Both the position numbers and the translations under genes were made by a program. From CAYQLY01 sp964418605 (GTDB lineage Bacteria; Bacteroidota; Bacteroidia; Cytophagales; Cyclobacteriaceae): a stretch of 64,000 nt of DNA. Below the pieces are notes generated by a model, which was not told the origin of the DNA, made no database searches, and worked only from the letters and a program-made list of their open reading frames with translations. Below, one piece after another: positions 25,163 through 35,155 of the stretch (position 1 is the first letter of the stretch; every line of letters starts with the position of its first letter). The DNA lies in the NCBI GenBank assembly GCA_964418605.1, contig CAYQLY010000001.1, positions 124,001 through 188,000 of the forward strand. Direction: 5' to 3'.

Positions 25163-25755
25163 TTGAACTTTAGAGAGAATGTTAATCCACTTCCCCATTG
25201 ATTAGGTAAAAGGGTTGGTTGAATAGAAGGTTTAATGTATAGGCTGAGATCCTCAGTAATGTCGAATGATCGAAAATGTGCATCGGCATACGCATCAACA
25301 ATTGTAAGTAGATAAAAAACGCCTGAAAGAATAATGGCTAAATCTCTTGTACGACGGTAAAAATTTTGAAGATCTTTTGCTCGGGCGGTTACAGGGTCTA
25401 GGTTTTGTAAATTTTTTGATGAAAGCAAGCCCTCCAAATATAGATCTCTAAATTGAATATAGAATTTATGGTTGTAGCTGATCCAATAATAAAATCCAAC
25501 AACTCCGCCATAGACTAATGGGAGTTTCCAGTATTTGCGGTTGTAAATTTGACCAAGGCCTGGAACTACTGCAGCTAATAGTGCTGCTCTATCAGGATTA
25601 TAAATTCGTTTTTTTTTTTGGATGATAGGGGACGAAAGTGTATTTTTTTCTAAGGAATCAACTGATGAAAATACAGATAATGAGTCTGTAGAGGCACTTT
25701 GTGCAGATATACTTGAACTAATACAAAATAAACCGATGAGAAGGACTAAACGCAT
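25159..25755 (-). CDS. DUF5683-type membrane protein
   Basis: 198 residues. Signal-like start (LVLLIGLFCISSSISA), then the family core PDRAALLAAVVPGLGQIYNR and KYWKLPLVYGGVVGFYYWIS, plus two further membrane segments with VDAYADAHFRSFDI. The position between parB and dapB is the standard Bacteroidota arrangement. The function is unknown. Confidence 0.88.
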   Translation of the reverse strand: MRLVLLIGLFCISSSISAQSASTDSLSVFSSVDSLEKNTLSSPIIQKKKRIYNPDRAALLAAVVPGLGQIYNRKYWKLPLVYGGVVGFYYWISYNHKFYIQFRDLYLEGLLSSKNLQNLDPVTARAKDLQNFYRRTRDLAIILSGVFYLLTIVDAYADAHFRSFDITEDLSLYIKPSIQPTLLPNQWGSGLTFSLKFK

Positions 25756-25762
25756 AATGTGG

Positions 25763-26671
25763 TTAAATAATATCTAGAATTTCTAAGATTCGATTAAGAT
25801 CATCAATAGATGCAAATGGAATTTTAATTTCTCCCTTTCTGTTATCGTTACTTTTGATTTCTACTTTTGTGCCTAGATGTGAACAGAGCTTTGATTGCAG
25901 TTGTGTAAGTTCACGATCAGGAGTAGAAGTATTTTTGGCTGTATTTTTTGTTATTTTTTTTGTGTTATGTTCAGAAAGCTCGCGAACGAGTTCTTCTGTT
26001 TTTCGCACAGATAGTTCTTCTTTAATTATTTTTTTAAATATATTTAATTGTAAGTCTATATTGTCAATGCCAAGCAAGGCACGTGCATGCCCCATGGTTA
26101 GTTTTTGATCACGTACAGCAATTTGAATATCTGGTGGAAGTTTTAGAAGACGTAAGTAGTTGGTGACAGTTGTTCTGTCTTTTCCAACTTGATTGCTGAG
26201 CTCTTCTTGTTTGAGATTGCATTCTGTAATGAGACGTTGGTAGCTTAGTGCGATTTCAATGGCATTAAGATTTTCGCGTTGAATATTTTCAATTAATGCC
26301 ATCTCTAGCATTTGTTGATCATTTGCTTTTCGAATGTAGGCTGGTATGGTTTTAAGTCCTGCTTGCTTTGATGCTTGAAAGCGGCGCTCACCAGATATAA
26401 TTTGATATCTATTTTTGGTCAGTAGGCGTACAGTAATAGGCTGAATAATGCCTTGTATCTTTATAGATGCTGCTAGCTCTTGTAAGGCTTGTTGATTAAA
26501 ATCCGTTCGTGGTTGAAATGGATTGGTTTCTATCTCATGTAGTGGAATTTCCTGTATGTTGTTGACAGAGTCTTTGGTTATAAGATTTGAATTTTCTACT
26601 CCTGATTCATGAAGTAGAGCGCTTAATCCTTTTCCTAAACTATTTTTCTTTTTGGTTGATTTTTTAGTCAT
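25763..26671 (-). CDS. parB: ParB/Spo0J chromosome partition protein
   Basis: 302 residues from the ATG at 26671 (MTKKSTKKKNSLGKGLSALL); the frame is open to 26719 but a promoter-like box at 26690-26697 argues against that start. Motifs: GKGLSALL, IETNPFQPRTDF, the CTPase box SGERRFQASKQAG, LIENIQRENLNAIE, and the HTH KDRTTVTNYLRLLKLP followed by LTMGHARALLG. It binds parS and spreads as a CTP-dependent clamp. parA, usually adjacent, is absent; hisS is upstream. Confidence 0.95.
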   Translation of the reverse strand: MTKKSTKKKNSLGKGLSALLHESGVENSNLITKDSVNNIQEIPLHEIETNPFQPRTDFNQQALQELAASIKIQGIIQPITVRLLTKNRYQIISGERRFQASKQAGLKTIPAYIRKANDQQMLEMALIENIQRENLNAIEIALSYQRLITECNLKQEELSNQVGKDRTTVTNYLRLLKLPPDIQIAVRDQKLTMGHARALLGIDNIDLQLNIFKKIIKEELSVRKTEELVRELSEHNTKKITKNTAKNTSTPDRELTQLQSKLCSHLGTKVEIKSNDNRKGEIKIPFASIDDLNRILEILDII

Positions 26672-26689
26672 GTGTTGAGTACGCCTTTG

Positions 26690-26697
26690 CAAAAGTA
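26690..26697 (-). promoter_or_regulatory. Candidate -7 box for the parB operon
   Basis: On the minus strand this reads TACTTTTG (TAnnTTTG). A TTTG at 26712-26715 lies 14 bases further upstream, shorter than ideal. Transcription would start near 26684, just ahead of the ATG at 26671. Confidence 0.5.
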
Positions 26698-26779
26698 CGC
26701 GAAAGGCATTACAAATCATAATGGATTTTTATGGATTATAAAATGATAAAAAAATAGTATTAGGTGTAATTTATATACT

Positions 26780-28150
26780 TTATTGAACTTTTATAAACTT
26801 TAGCAAATCTTCTATACTTCCTGTATGTTGTTCACCTGAATGCATATTTTTTAAGGTGTAGGCTTGTTTCTGGATCTCCTCTTCGCCGATAATTATGACA
26901 AAAGGAATTTGTTTGGCATCTGCGTAAGAAAGTTGTTTTTTTAATTTAGCAGGTTCAGGATACAGCTCACTGGATATGTTGCTCGCTCTCAATTGGTGTA
27001 TCACTTTGATTGATTCTTTTTCACAGTATGAATCAAAATTAGTTATAAGTATTTTTGGAGATTGGTTGCTATGTTTAGGAAACAGTTTCATTTCTTCCAG
27101 TACATCATAAATGCGGTCAATTCCAAATGAAATACCTACACCTGATGTGTTTGGTAGACCAAATAAGCCTGTTAAATTATCATATCTACCACCTCCTCCA
27201 ATGCTGCCAATAGCTACTTCAGTAGCTTTGATTTCAAATATGGAGCCTGTGTAATAACTAAGCCCACGCGCTAATGTTAAATTAATTTCAACTTGTGTTG
27301 CACGTGGATAAAGTTTGGCATAGGTGAGTAGTAGTTCCAGTTCTTTGATTCCTTCTTTCCCTATATCTGAAGATCCAATAATTTTTTTAAGCTGCTCTAT
27401 TTTTTCATCATTAGATCCGTTGATGGATAAAATAGATTCTAGTGTATGGAGTGACTCTTTAGAAAAGTTTTTTTGAGTTAGTTCTTCTTTTACTTTGTCT
27501 ATGCCAATCTTATCGAGTTTATCGATGGCTGTACAAAGCGTTGTTTCTTGTTCGCCTTGACCGATATGATTGGCTATAGCTTTTAAGATTTTTCGATGGT
27601 TGATGAAAACAACAAATTTAGTTAGCCCTATTTTTGAAAATAGATCATGTGCCATCCAGATGATTTCTGCTTCACCAATGAGTGAAGTTGATCCGATCAT
27701 ATCTGCATCGCATTGATAAAATTCACGGTATCGTCCTTTTTGTGGACGATCAGCGCGCCATACAGGTTGCATCTGATAACGTTTAAAAGGAAATGTAAGC
27801 TCATGTCGATTCATTACAATGAATCGTGCTAGTGGTACAGTGAGGTCATAACGCAATCCTTTTTCAGCAATAGATGTACTTAAGTGCTTAGAGCCTTTAT
27901 TTATATCTTCAGTAGTAACATCGGCTAGAAAGTCGCCAGAGTTGAGTATTTTAAATAAGAGCTGATCACCTTCTTCGCCATATTTTCCTGTTAGAACAGA
28001 TAGGTTTTCCATGGCTGGTGTTTCTAAGGGAAGAAATCCATAAAGCTGAAATGTATGCCGTATAGCATCCATGATGAACAAACGCTTTGCCATTTGATCA
28101 GGTGAAAAATCACGCGTTCCTTTGGGGAGAGAAGGTTTTGTACTGTTCAC
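26780..28150 (-). CDS. hisS: Histidyl-tRNA synthetase
   Basis: 456 residues, class II. Motif 1 region GTRDFSPDQM, motif 2 PVWRADRPQKGRYREFYQCD (with the RPQ-GRYREF signature), the histidine-binding LARGLSYYTGSIFE, and motif 3 SGVGISFGIDRIYDVLEE. The C-terminal anticodon domain is present. It charges tRNA-His in the cytoplasm. It is a single gene between parB and a desaturase, same strand, with about 60 bases on the parB side. Confidence 0.97.
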   Translation of the reverse strand: MNSTKPSLPKGTRDFSPDQMAKRLFIMDAIRHTFQLYGFLPLETPAMENLSVLTGKYGEEGDQLLFKILNSGDFLADVTTEDINKGSKHLSTSIAEKGLRYDLTVPLARFIVMNRHELTFPFKRYQMQPVWRADRPQKGRYREFYQCDADMIGSTSLIGEAEIIWMAHDLFSKIGLTKFVVFINHRKILKAIANHIGQGEQETTLCTAIDKLDKIGIDKVKEELTQKNFSKESLHTLESILSINGSNDEKIEQLKKIIGSSDIGKEGIKELELLLTYAKLYPRATQVEINLTLARGLSYYTGSIFEIKATEVAIGSIGGGGRYDNLTGLFGLPNTSGVGISFGIDRIYDVLEEMKLFPKHSNQSPKILITNFDSYCEKESIKVIHQLRASNISSELYPEPAKLKKQLSYADAKQIPFVIIIGEEEIQKQAYTLKNMHSGEQHTGSIEDLLKFIKVQ

Positions 28151-28236
28151 TGTTCTTTAGTTAATTTCTTTCGAAAGATACAAAAGAATAGTTGAATTTG
28201 AAATAATTCTATACCAGAGGCATAATACTAAATTAA

Positions 28237-29310
28237 TTAAGCAGCTGCTCCCATTTTTTTGAGTTGATTAATGTGGGCTGAAAGAGCTGACATCATCGTT
28301 TTATATTCGTTATATATCAATCCGAAGTCTGTGCTAGCTTGTTTTACAATTTGACTAATGGCCGGATAATGAATGTGGCTTACCTTTGGAAATAAGTGGT
28401 GCTCGATTTGGTAGTTTAATCCTCCTGTAAACCAAGTTATAATTTTATTTTTGGTAGCAAAGTTGGCTGTTGTTTTTAATTGATGGACAGTCCATTCATC
28501 TTCCATTTTATGTGTGATTTTATCTGCTTCAGGAAATACCGTTGACTCTACTACATGAGCTAATTGAAATACGATACTTAATGAGATGCCTATTGTGCAA
28601 GAGAAAATAAAGAATCCGGCTAAGAAAGGCATAAGTCCTTTCATCTGCATTGGAATGATTATAAAAAATGTAATGAATAATGCTTTACTTCCCCAAAGAG
28701 ATAGATGGTCTTTCCATCCGAATTTTTTAATAGGGATATTTCCAATTTTTTTTTCAAAAAACTTCTTAAAGTCTGTAATACATACCCAAAACAAGTGTAA
28801 TAAAGAGTAAAAAAATATAAAATAGATATGTTGAAACTTATGAAAAAAGCGTTTTTTTTGTGAGGTTGTTACACGTATCCATGGCCCAATATTGATATCA
28901 TCATCGAAATCATCAATGTTAGTGTAGGTGTGGTGTATCACGTTATGTTTAATTTTCCATAATGACGAGCTGGCTCCCATCAGATCCAAGCTAGATGCAG
29001 CAAGTTGGTTAACGAATGGTGATTTAGAATAGCTTCCGTGTGCTCCATCATGCATAATATTAAACCCTATGGCTGCCACGCCTAAACCGAGGAACATGCA
29101 TAGTGCTACAGAGATTACTGTTCCAGGTTCGAAAAAAACAATAGTAGCATATGTAGCTATGAATGTGATTGCAATAATTCCTGTTTTCAGGTATACTTTC
29201 CAGTTTCCAGTTGGATTGATGTTATTGTCTTTAAAATAGGCATCTACTCGTTTGCGCAGTTCAGTTTGAAACGATGGTTTTACTAAAGGGAATAAGGGGC
29301 GTTGGATCAT
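28237..29310 (-). CDS. Membrane fatty acid desaturase
   Basis: 357 residues with four to five membrane helices. Three histidine boxes: HDGAH (87-91), HNVIHH (122-127) and QIEHH near residue 305. QxxHH as third box marks the front-end/acyl-lipid desaturase group. These di-iron enzymes insert a double bond into membrane lipids at the inner membrane. No cytochrome b5 domain is present. It is divergent from nuoN. Confidence 0.93.
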   Translation of the reverse strand: MIQRPLFPLVKPSFQTELRKRVDAYFKDNNINPTGNWKVYLKTGIIAITFIATYATIVFFEPGTVISVALCMFLGLGVAAIGFNIMHDGAHGSYSKSPFVNQLAASSLDLMGASSSLWKIKHNVIHHTYTNIDDFDDDINIGPWIRVTTSQKKRFFHKFQHIYFIFFYSLLHLFWVCITDFKKFFEKKIGNIPIKKFGWKDHLSLWGSKALFITFFIIIPMQMKGLMPFLAGFFIFSCTIGISLSIVFQLAHVVESTVFPEADKITHKMEDEWTVHQLKTTANFATKNKIITWFTGGLNYQIEHHLFPKVSHIHYPAISQIVKQASTDFGLIYNEYKTMMSALSAHINQLKKMGAAA

Positions 29311-29449
29311 GAAGTGGTATAATATATGTAAATATACGTTAAATAATCGGAATGAGCACTATTGAACCGTGTCTTTAGGTTTGCAGCAGTGGTATCTTGT
29401 CTGTCTCTGGGTAATTAAAAATACGCTCTTTTGTATAAAATATATTTGC

Positions 29450-29457
29450 TATACTTG
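29450..29457 (+). promoter_or_regulatory. Candidate promoter for nuoN
   Basis: TATACTTG (one mismatch to TAnnTTTG) lies 16 bases after TTTTG (29429-29433). A second box TATATTTG is at 29441-29448. Both lie upstream of the TTG at 29477 and downstream of the GTG at 29369, so they support the shorter NuoN start. Confidence 0.5.
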
Positions 29458-29476
29458 CATCTCTAAAAAAATTCTA

Positions 29477-30958
29477 TTGATACCGTTTAGTCAAATCCTC
29501 AGCCCGTCAATAGGTGATTTTTCTTATTTTCTTCCGGAAAGTACTCTTGTTTTTTTTCTTTGTGCTTTCTTAGCAATTGGTCTTATAGCTCGTTTATTTA
29601 CAGAACATTATGGTTCATCGATGCTTATAGGAATAGGAATAACGTTGTTCTGTATGGATTGTACTCGATGGATGATGTATCATGGAGAATCATTTGTCTT
29701 ATTTAATCGGTTAATTCGATTAGACGACATGGCGATGTTGAGTCAGTTGCTGAGTGACATCATAGTTGTGTATACAGGGTGGTTGTTATCACGTGATGAG
29801 GTGGTTCGGTTAAATGGTATTCGGCTGGAGTATGTACTCGGTGTGTTAGTCATGTTATTAGGACTTCATATTTTGGTCATGGCTATTCATTTTGGGAGTA
29901 TGTATGTTGCTATGGAATTGGTATCTATACCATCCTATGTATTGGTTAGTATGTCATTTTCAAAAAAAAGTGCATTAGCAAGTTTTCAATATATGCTGTG
30001 GGGTGCTGTTGCATCTGGTGTAATGCTTTTTGGTATGAGTTGGATATATGGTTGGACGGGTAGCATGGGTTTTTATAATACCTCTGTAGTTTCAATAGCA
30101 GGATTTGTTCCTTTTCTGACTATTGGTGCAGTATTTTTATTAGCAGGTATTTTTTTCAAATTAGCATTTTTCCCATTTCATCGGTGGGTTTCATCTGTTT
30201 ATTCATCAGCGTCATTATCATTGCTGCCATTATTAGCTGTTGGTTCGAAATTGGCAGTTGTTGTTGTATTAAGTCGATTGCTTTTTTCAGGGGTATATTG
30301 GAAATTGATCGATTGGAAAATGCTATTAGGTATTATAGCAATGATCAGTATGTCTGTTGGTAATTTAGCAGCCCTTCGTCAGTCAAGTGTTCGAAAAATG
30401 ATAGGTTACTCTTCCATTGCTCATGCTGGGTTTTTGCTACTTGGCATTATTTCAGATACGCAAATCGGGATGTATGCTTTACTTTTTTATGGAGTAGTTT
30501 ATTGTTTGATGACGATTATTCTTTTATTTTTTATTCAAATCTTTGGCTTAGACAATCAGGATCATATGGAGGCTTATAAGGGGTTAGGCATTTCTTATCC
30601 TTGGCTATCTGTATCTTTTGTTATAGTATTGGTTTCGCTTATTGGATTACCTCCGACGATTGGTTTCTCTGCAAAGTTTTTTATTTTCTCTGCATTGTGG
30701 AGTTCTTATTATGACTATCATCATCCGGTTTTGATGGTTGCTTTTGGAGTTGGATTAGTTAATATGATTTTATCTGCTTTTTATTATTTACGAATTCCAT
30801 ATTACCTTTTTCTTCATAAAAGGAGCAATGTTATATCTTCAGTCTTTACTTGTAAACAACAGGGGATAAGTATATTGTTTGCTTTTTTATTGATTATTTT
30901 ATTTTTTATGTCCGGGCAAATCATGGCATGGATTCATATGATTCGATTCTATTTTTAA
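29477..30958 (+). CDS. nuoN: NADH-quinone oxidoreductase subunit N
   Basis: 493 residues from a TTG at 29477. The frame extends to a GTG at 29369, but the extra 36 residues are not like NuoN and promoter boxes lie within them. About 14 membrane helices. Conserved antiporter-like core: SFQYMLWGAVASGVMLFG, FKLAFFPFHRWVSSVYSSAS with the key Lys and His, RQSSVRKMIGYSSIAHAGF. NuoN is a proton-pumping subunit of complex I in the inner membrane. It is alone here; the rest of the nuo operon is not in the window. Confidence 0.9.
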   Translation: MIPFSQILSPSIGDFSYFLPESTLVFFLCAFLAIGLIARLFTEHYGSSMLIGIGITLFCMDCTRWMMYHGESFVLFNRLIRLDDMAMLSQLLSDIIVVYTGWLLSRDEVVRLNGIRLEYVLGVLVMLLGLHILVMAIHFGSMYVAMELVSIPSYVLVSMSFSKKSALASFQYMLWGAVASGVMLFGMSWIYGWTGSMGFYNTSVVSIAGFVPFLTIGAVFLLAGIFFKLAFFPFHRWVSSVYSSASLSLLPLLAVGSKLAVVVVLSRLLFSGVYWKLIDWKMLLGIIAMISMSVGNLAALRQSSVRKMIGYSSIAHAGFLLLGIISDTQIGMYALLFYGVVYCLMTIILLFFIQIFGLDNQDHMEAYKGLGISYPWLSVSFVIVLVSLIGLPPTIGFSAKFFIFSALWSSYYDYHHPVLMVAFGVGLVNMILSAFYYLRIPYYLFLHKRSNVISSVFTCKQQGISILFAFLLIILFFMSGQIMAWIHMIRFYF

Positions 30959-30974
30959 ATGTAAGTTTGATATA

Positions 30975-32825
30975 ATGAGTGATTTTATTGGACATGAGTG
31001 TGGCATTGCTCTTATTCGATTAAGAAAAGAATTGAGCTATTATGTTGAAAAATATGGAAGCGCTTTCTATCCTATACATAAACTTTATTTATTAATGGAG
31101 AAACAGCATAATCGTGGTCAAGATGGCGCCGGTGTAGCTGTTGTAAAAATTGATTCTCCACCAGGTCAAAAATACATGCGTCGTTTTCGATCTGTAGATA
31201 CTCAAGCATTGTCTCATGTTTTTGAAAAGATAACCAAAAAGATAACTAAAAAAGATACAGTAGATGAGCAAGCTATAGGAGAGGTTTGGCTTGGTCATTT
31301 GAGGTATGGGACACATGGAAACAATCAATTGGATTATTGTCATCCAATGATTCGTCCTAATAGTTGGAAGAGTCGAAGTATGTTGCTTGCTGGAAACTTC
31401 AATATGACTAATGTAGAAGAGCTTTTTTCTAGTGTAGTAAAAATGGGTCAGCATCCTCAAGGAACATCTGATACAATTACCATTTTAGAGCGGATGGCTT
31501 ATTTTCTGGATCAAGAAAATCAACGAATTTATGAAATTCATAAAGATCGTTTTTCAAATGAAGAGATAAGTCCTATCTTGGAAGAACATATTCAGATAGA
31601 AAACATACTATCAAATACATGTGCTGAATTAGATGGAGGGTATGCTATAGCAGGCATGTTAGGGTATGGGTTGTCATTTGTTGTTCGTGATCCTGCTGGC
31701 ATTCGTCCTGCTTATTATTATGCTGATGATGAAGTAGTAGTGGTGGCTAGCGAAAAACCTGCTATTAAAACAGCTTTTAATGTGCAGTATTCTGAGATAA
31801 AAGAGATAGAGCCAGGTAGCGCACTTATTATTACCAAGAAAGGGGACTTTTATTTATCCCCTGTTATTCCACCGATTGAAAAACGCTCTTGTTCATTTGA
31901 GCGTATCTACTTTTCTAGAGGTACAGATCCAGATATTTATCATGAACGTAAATTATTAGGGTCCTTATTGTGTCCACAAGTTTTGAAAGCGATACGTTAT
32001 GATATTGAGAATACTGTTTTTTCATATATACCAAATACAGCTGAAACTGCTTTTTTAGGGATGTTACAAGCAGTTGAAAATTATTTAGTAGATATTCGAC
32101 GTAAAGTCATTACAGAAGGAAAACTTGAAGATGAGATTCTTCGTCAAGTGTTGTCTCATCGTCCGCGTGTAGAGAAACTTATTCATAAAGATATTAAGCT
32201 TCGTACATTTATTACCCAAGAACAAGGAAGAGCAGAGCTGGTAGCTCATGTGTATGATGTGGCGTATGAAGTTGTTCGTAAAGAAAAAGACACTATTGTA
32301 GTAGTTGATGATTCTATTGTGCGTGGCACGACATTGCAAAAAAGTATTCTAAAAATGTTGGATAGGCTTTCGCCTAAAGAAATAGTGATTGTCTCTTCAG
32401 CACCTCAAATTCGCTATCCAGATTGCTATGGTATAGATATGTCTAAAATGAATGATTTTATTGCGTTTCAAGCTGTTGTTGCATTGGTTCGTCAAACGGG
32501 TCAGGAACATCTATTGAAAGATATATATGAGTTATGTATAAAGAGTCAATCTATAAAAGGTCAAGTTGAAAATTATGTAAAGAAGCTATATGAGCCTTTT
32601 ACAGCTAAAGAACTATCTCAAAAAATAGCAGAGATTATTAGAACCCCTGATATTAAAGCAGAAGTTAAAGTCATTTATCAGAAAGTTAAAAATTTGCATA
32701 AGGCTTGCCCTAGCCATACAGGAGATTGGTATTTTACAGGAGATTACCCTACTCCTGGGGGGAATCGTGTAGCCAATCAAGCGTTTATTTATTATATGGA
32801 AGGTAAAAATGCAAGACCATATTGA
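30975..32825 (+). CDS. purF: Amidophosphoribosyltransferase
   Basis: 616 residues, longer than the usual 470-510. N-terminal class II glutaminase with Cys9 (GHECGIALI), exposed after propeptide removal, and HNRGQDGAGVAV. The phosphoribosyltransferase part has the PRPP loop IVVVDDSIVRGTTLQKSI. Extra length lies between the domains (about 370-430) and at the C-terminus. It starts purine synthesis by making phosphoribosylamine. It lies 16 bases after nuoN, same strand, though no functional link is evident. Confidence 0.93.
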   Translation: MSDFIGHECGIALIRLRKELSYYVEKYGSAFYPIHKLYLLMEKQHNRGQDGAGVAVVKIDSPPGQKYMRRFRSVDTQALSHVFEKITKKITKKDTVDEQAIGEVWLGHLRYGTHGNNQLDYCHPMIRPNSWKSRSMLLAGNFNMTNVEELFSSVVKMGQHPQGTSDTITILERMAYFLDQENQRIYEIHKDRFSNEEISPILEEHIQIENILSNTCAELDGGYAIAGMLGYGLSFVVRDPAGIRPAYYYADDEVVVVASEKPAIKTAFNVQYSEIKEIEPGSALIITKKGDFYLSPVIPPIEKRSCSFERIYFSRGTDPDIYHERKLLGSLLCPQVLKAIRYDIENTVFSYIPNTAETAFLGMLQAVENYLVDIRRKVITEGKLEDEILRQVLSHRPRVEKLIHKDIKLRTFITQEQGRAELVAHVYDVAYEVVRKEKDTIVVVDDSIVRGTTLQKSILKMLDRLSPKEIVIVSSAPQIRYPDCYGIDMSKMNDFIAFQAVVALVRQTGQEHLLKDIYELCIKSQSIKGQVENYVKKLYEPFTAKELSQKIAEIIRTPDIKAEVKVIYQKVKNLHKACPSHTGDWYFTGDYPTPGGNRVANQAFIYYMEGKNARPY

Positions 32826-32870
32826 TGTAGCTCAGTTATTTGGTTTACTTTTGCAGCTGTAGGTATTATT

Positions 32871-35120
32871 ATGTTGAAATCTATAGTTTATTCATTTCCT
32901 GTTCAGCTCCTTATTTATAACCTTAAAAAGAATCAACTTTTATTATTGTATTGGTTTCTTTTATTTGGATCCACTACAGGTCTTATTGGAAAACTATTTG
33001 GGATTCCTTATCTTTTTTTAGATCCTGAGTATTTAGGCAAAGTCACCCCTTGGAGTTTTTTTATTATTGGTATTGCCATTGGGCTATTTATCATGGCATT
33101 TAATATTACGTGTTTTATATTAGATAGCTATCGGTTTGCTTTTTTAAGTGTGGTATCAAAACCACTTTTACAATACTGTATTAATAATGCTGTAATACCA
33201 TTAACCTATATTGTATTTTATATGGTAAGCTTCATTGGATTTCAGTTGGATTATGAATATAATTCATTATATACGGTTAGTTTAAAAATAGGTGCTTTTT
33301 TAATAGGTCTTATTTTTATTTTAGTTTTATTTTTTCTTTATTTCAATTTAACTAATAGATCTTATTTTAAAAGACTAGCTAATAAATTTGATCGACGTTT
33401 ACGAAGAACCAGTATTAATAAAGCCACTATTATCAGCCGCATCAGTCTTGCTTCGAGAAGAAAAATCAGGGTCGATAATTACCTTACCACAAAGTTAAAA
33501 ATAAAACAAACAGACTCCTATCAAGATTATGATAAAGAATTAGTCATTAGGGCTTTTGATTATTATCATTTAAATGCCGTTGTTATTGCTGTGTTGTTTT
33601 TTATTTTTGTTTTCATACTGAGTGCCTTTCGAGATACCTCTGCATTTCAAATTCCTGCAGCTGCAAGTGTAATACTGGTATTTACCATTTTTATTATGAT
33701 GACTGGTCCGCTTGTTTATTGGTTGAGAGGGTGGGCTACAACCGTGATGATAGGGATTATCATACTTGCTAATATTTTATTTAAGTATAGTATTATTTCT
33801 AGTAAACATGAGGCGTTTGGTCTCAACTATCATACTACAAGGCCTTTATATTCTTCAAAACAACTTAAAAAATATGTTGATCAAAAAAACTATGTAAGAG
33901 ATACAATAGAGACTGTTAAGATATTAAATAAGTGGAGAGAAAAAATCGGAAGTAAAAAACCTAAGATTATTTTTCTATGCGTAAGCGGTGGAGGAGAACG
34001 TTCGGCGTTGTGGACACTTAATATTATTCAAAAAGTGGATAGCATACTGAAAGGAAAATTTTTTCAACATACTTTTTTGATTACAGGCGCGTCGGGAGGT
34101 ATGATAGGTGCTAGTTATTTTAGAGAACTATATTTGAGAAGCCTGTCAGATCATTCCATTAATCCATGGAGTGATGTATATACTTCTCATATTGCACGTG
34201 ACATATTAAATCCTGTTGTATTTAATATGGCTGTTAATAATCCGATTACTAATTTTAAAAAATTTGTTTATCAAGGATTTAAGTATAATAAAGATAGGGG
34301 TTATACATTTGAAAGACAGCTAAATCAAAATACAGATTTTATATTAGATAAACCATTGTCTTATTATAAAGAACCTGAAGCTAAAGCTATTATTCCACTA
34401 ATTTTATCTTCAGCTACAATTATTAATGATGGTAGAAAATTATATATTTCCCCCCAGTCTATTTCATACATGTGTGTTCCTGGTGTTTATTATAAGTATG
34501 AGTTTGGGCATAAAATAAAAGGTGTAGAATTTACACGTTTTTTTAAAGATCAAAATGCAGAGCATGTAAGATTTCTTACTGTATTAAGGATGAATGCTAC
34601 ATTTCCATATGTTACACCAAATATTGGGCTACCTTCTATTCCTGAAATTAAAATTATGGACTCCGGCTTTTCAGATAACTTTGGAGTAAACGATGCTGTT
34701 CGATTTGCATATGTGTTTAAAGATTGGTTGAAAAAAAATACAAGTGGCATTGTGCTTGTATCTATACGTGATTCAGAAAAAGACCATTCGGTTGATTTTA
34801 CTGATCAAAGAAAATCGTTGTTTCAAAATATTCTTTCACCGATTGGTAGTTTATATAGTAACTGGGATCGTTTACAAGATATTATGAATGACAATAGTGT
34901 CGAATATCTTCAAGCTTCTTTTAAACAAATTTATCGTGTTGATTTTGAATATGAGCCTGGTCAATCTAATCTGCTTAATCATAAGTTAAAAAAACCAAAT
35001 GAAGAGAAAGCCTCGTTAAGTTGGAGATTAACAACTCGTGAAAAAGAAAATATCAAGAATGCTATTCACACGCCTGCTATTCAGTTTTCAATAGAAAAGC
35101 TTCAGAAACTTTTAAAATGA
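32871..35120 (+). CDS. Membrane-anchored patatin-like phospholipase
   Basis: 749 residues. The first 310 carry about seven membrane helices in two groups separated by a basic loop. The C-terminal half is a patatin fold: oxyanion loop GGGERS (373-378), nucleophile elbow GASGG with Ser408, and the acid D597 in DSGFSDNFG; the usual DG/A is DS. Family members hydrolyse phospholipids or lysophospholipids. It is located between purF and the polysaccharide locus. The N-terminal membrane domain is an unusual fusion for patatins. Confidence 0.85.
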   Translation: MLKSIVYSFPVQLLIYNLKKNQLLLLYWFLLFGSTTGLIGKLFGIPYLFLDPEYLGKVTPWSFFIIGIAIGLFIMAFNITCFILDSYRFAFLSVVSKPLLQYCINNAVIPLTYIVFYMVSFIGFQLDYEYNSLYTVSLKIGAFLIGLIFILVLFFLYFNLTNRSYFKRLANKFDRRLRRTSINKATIISRISLASRRKIRVDNYLTTKLKIKQTDSYQDYDKELVIRAFDYYHLNAVVIAVLFFIFVFILSAFRDTSAFQIPAAASVILVFTIFIMMTGPLVYWLRGWATTVMIGIIILANILFKYSIISSKHEAFGLNYHTTRPLYSSKQLKKYVDQKNYVRDTIETVKILNKWREKIGSKKPKIIFLCVSGGGERSALWTLNIIQKVDSILKGKFFQHTFLITGASGGMIGASYFRELYLRSLSDHSINPWSDVYTSHIARDILNPVVFNMAVNNPITNFKKFVYQGFKYNKDRGYTFERQLNQNTDFILDKPLSYYKEPEAKAIIPLILSSATIINDGRKLYISPQSISYMCVPGVYYKYEFGHKIKGVEFTRFFKDQNAEHVRFLTVLRMNATFPYVTPNIGLPSIPEIKIMDSGFSDNFGVNDAVRFAYVFKDWLKKNTSGIVLVSIRDSEKDHSVDFTDQRKSLFQNILSPIGSLYSNWDRLQDIMNDNSVEYLQASFKQIYRVDFEYEPGQSNLLNHKLKKPNEEKASLSWRLTTREKENIKNAIHTPAIQFSIEKLQKLLK

Positions 35121-35155
35121 TTTAGGTTTTCTATACTTTTGAAAAAAATACGTGT

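Noticed and set aside
29369..29476. GTG start giving a 36-residue longer NuoN
   Set aside because: The added part is not NuoN-like, and promoter boxes fall inside it.
31092..31460. Minus-strand ORF of 122 codons
   Set aside because: Antisense shadow within purF.
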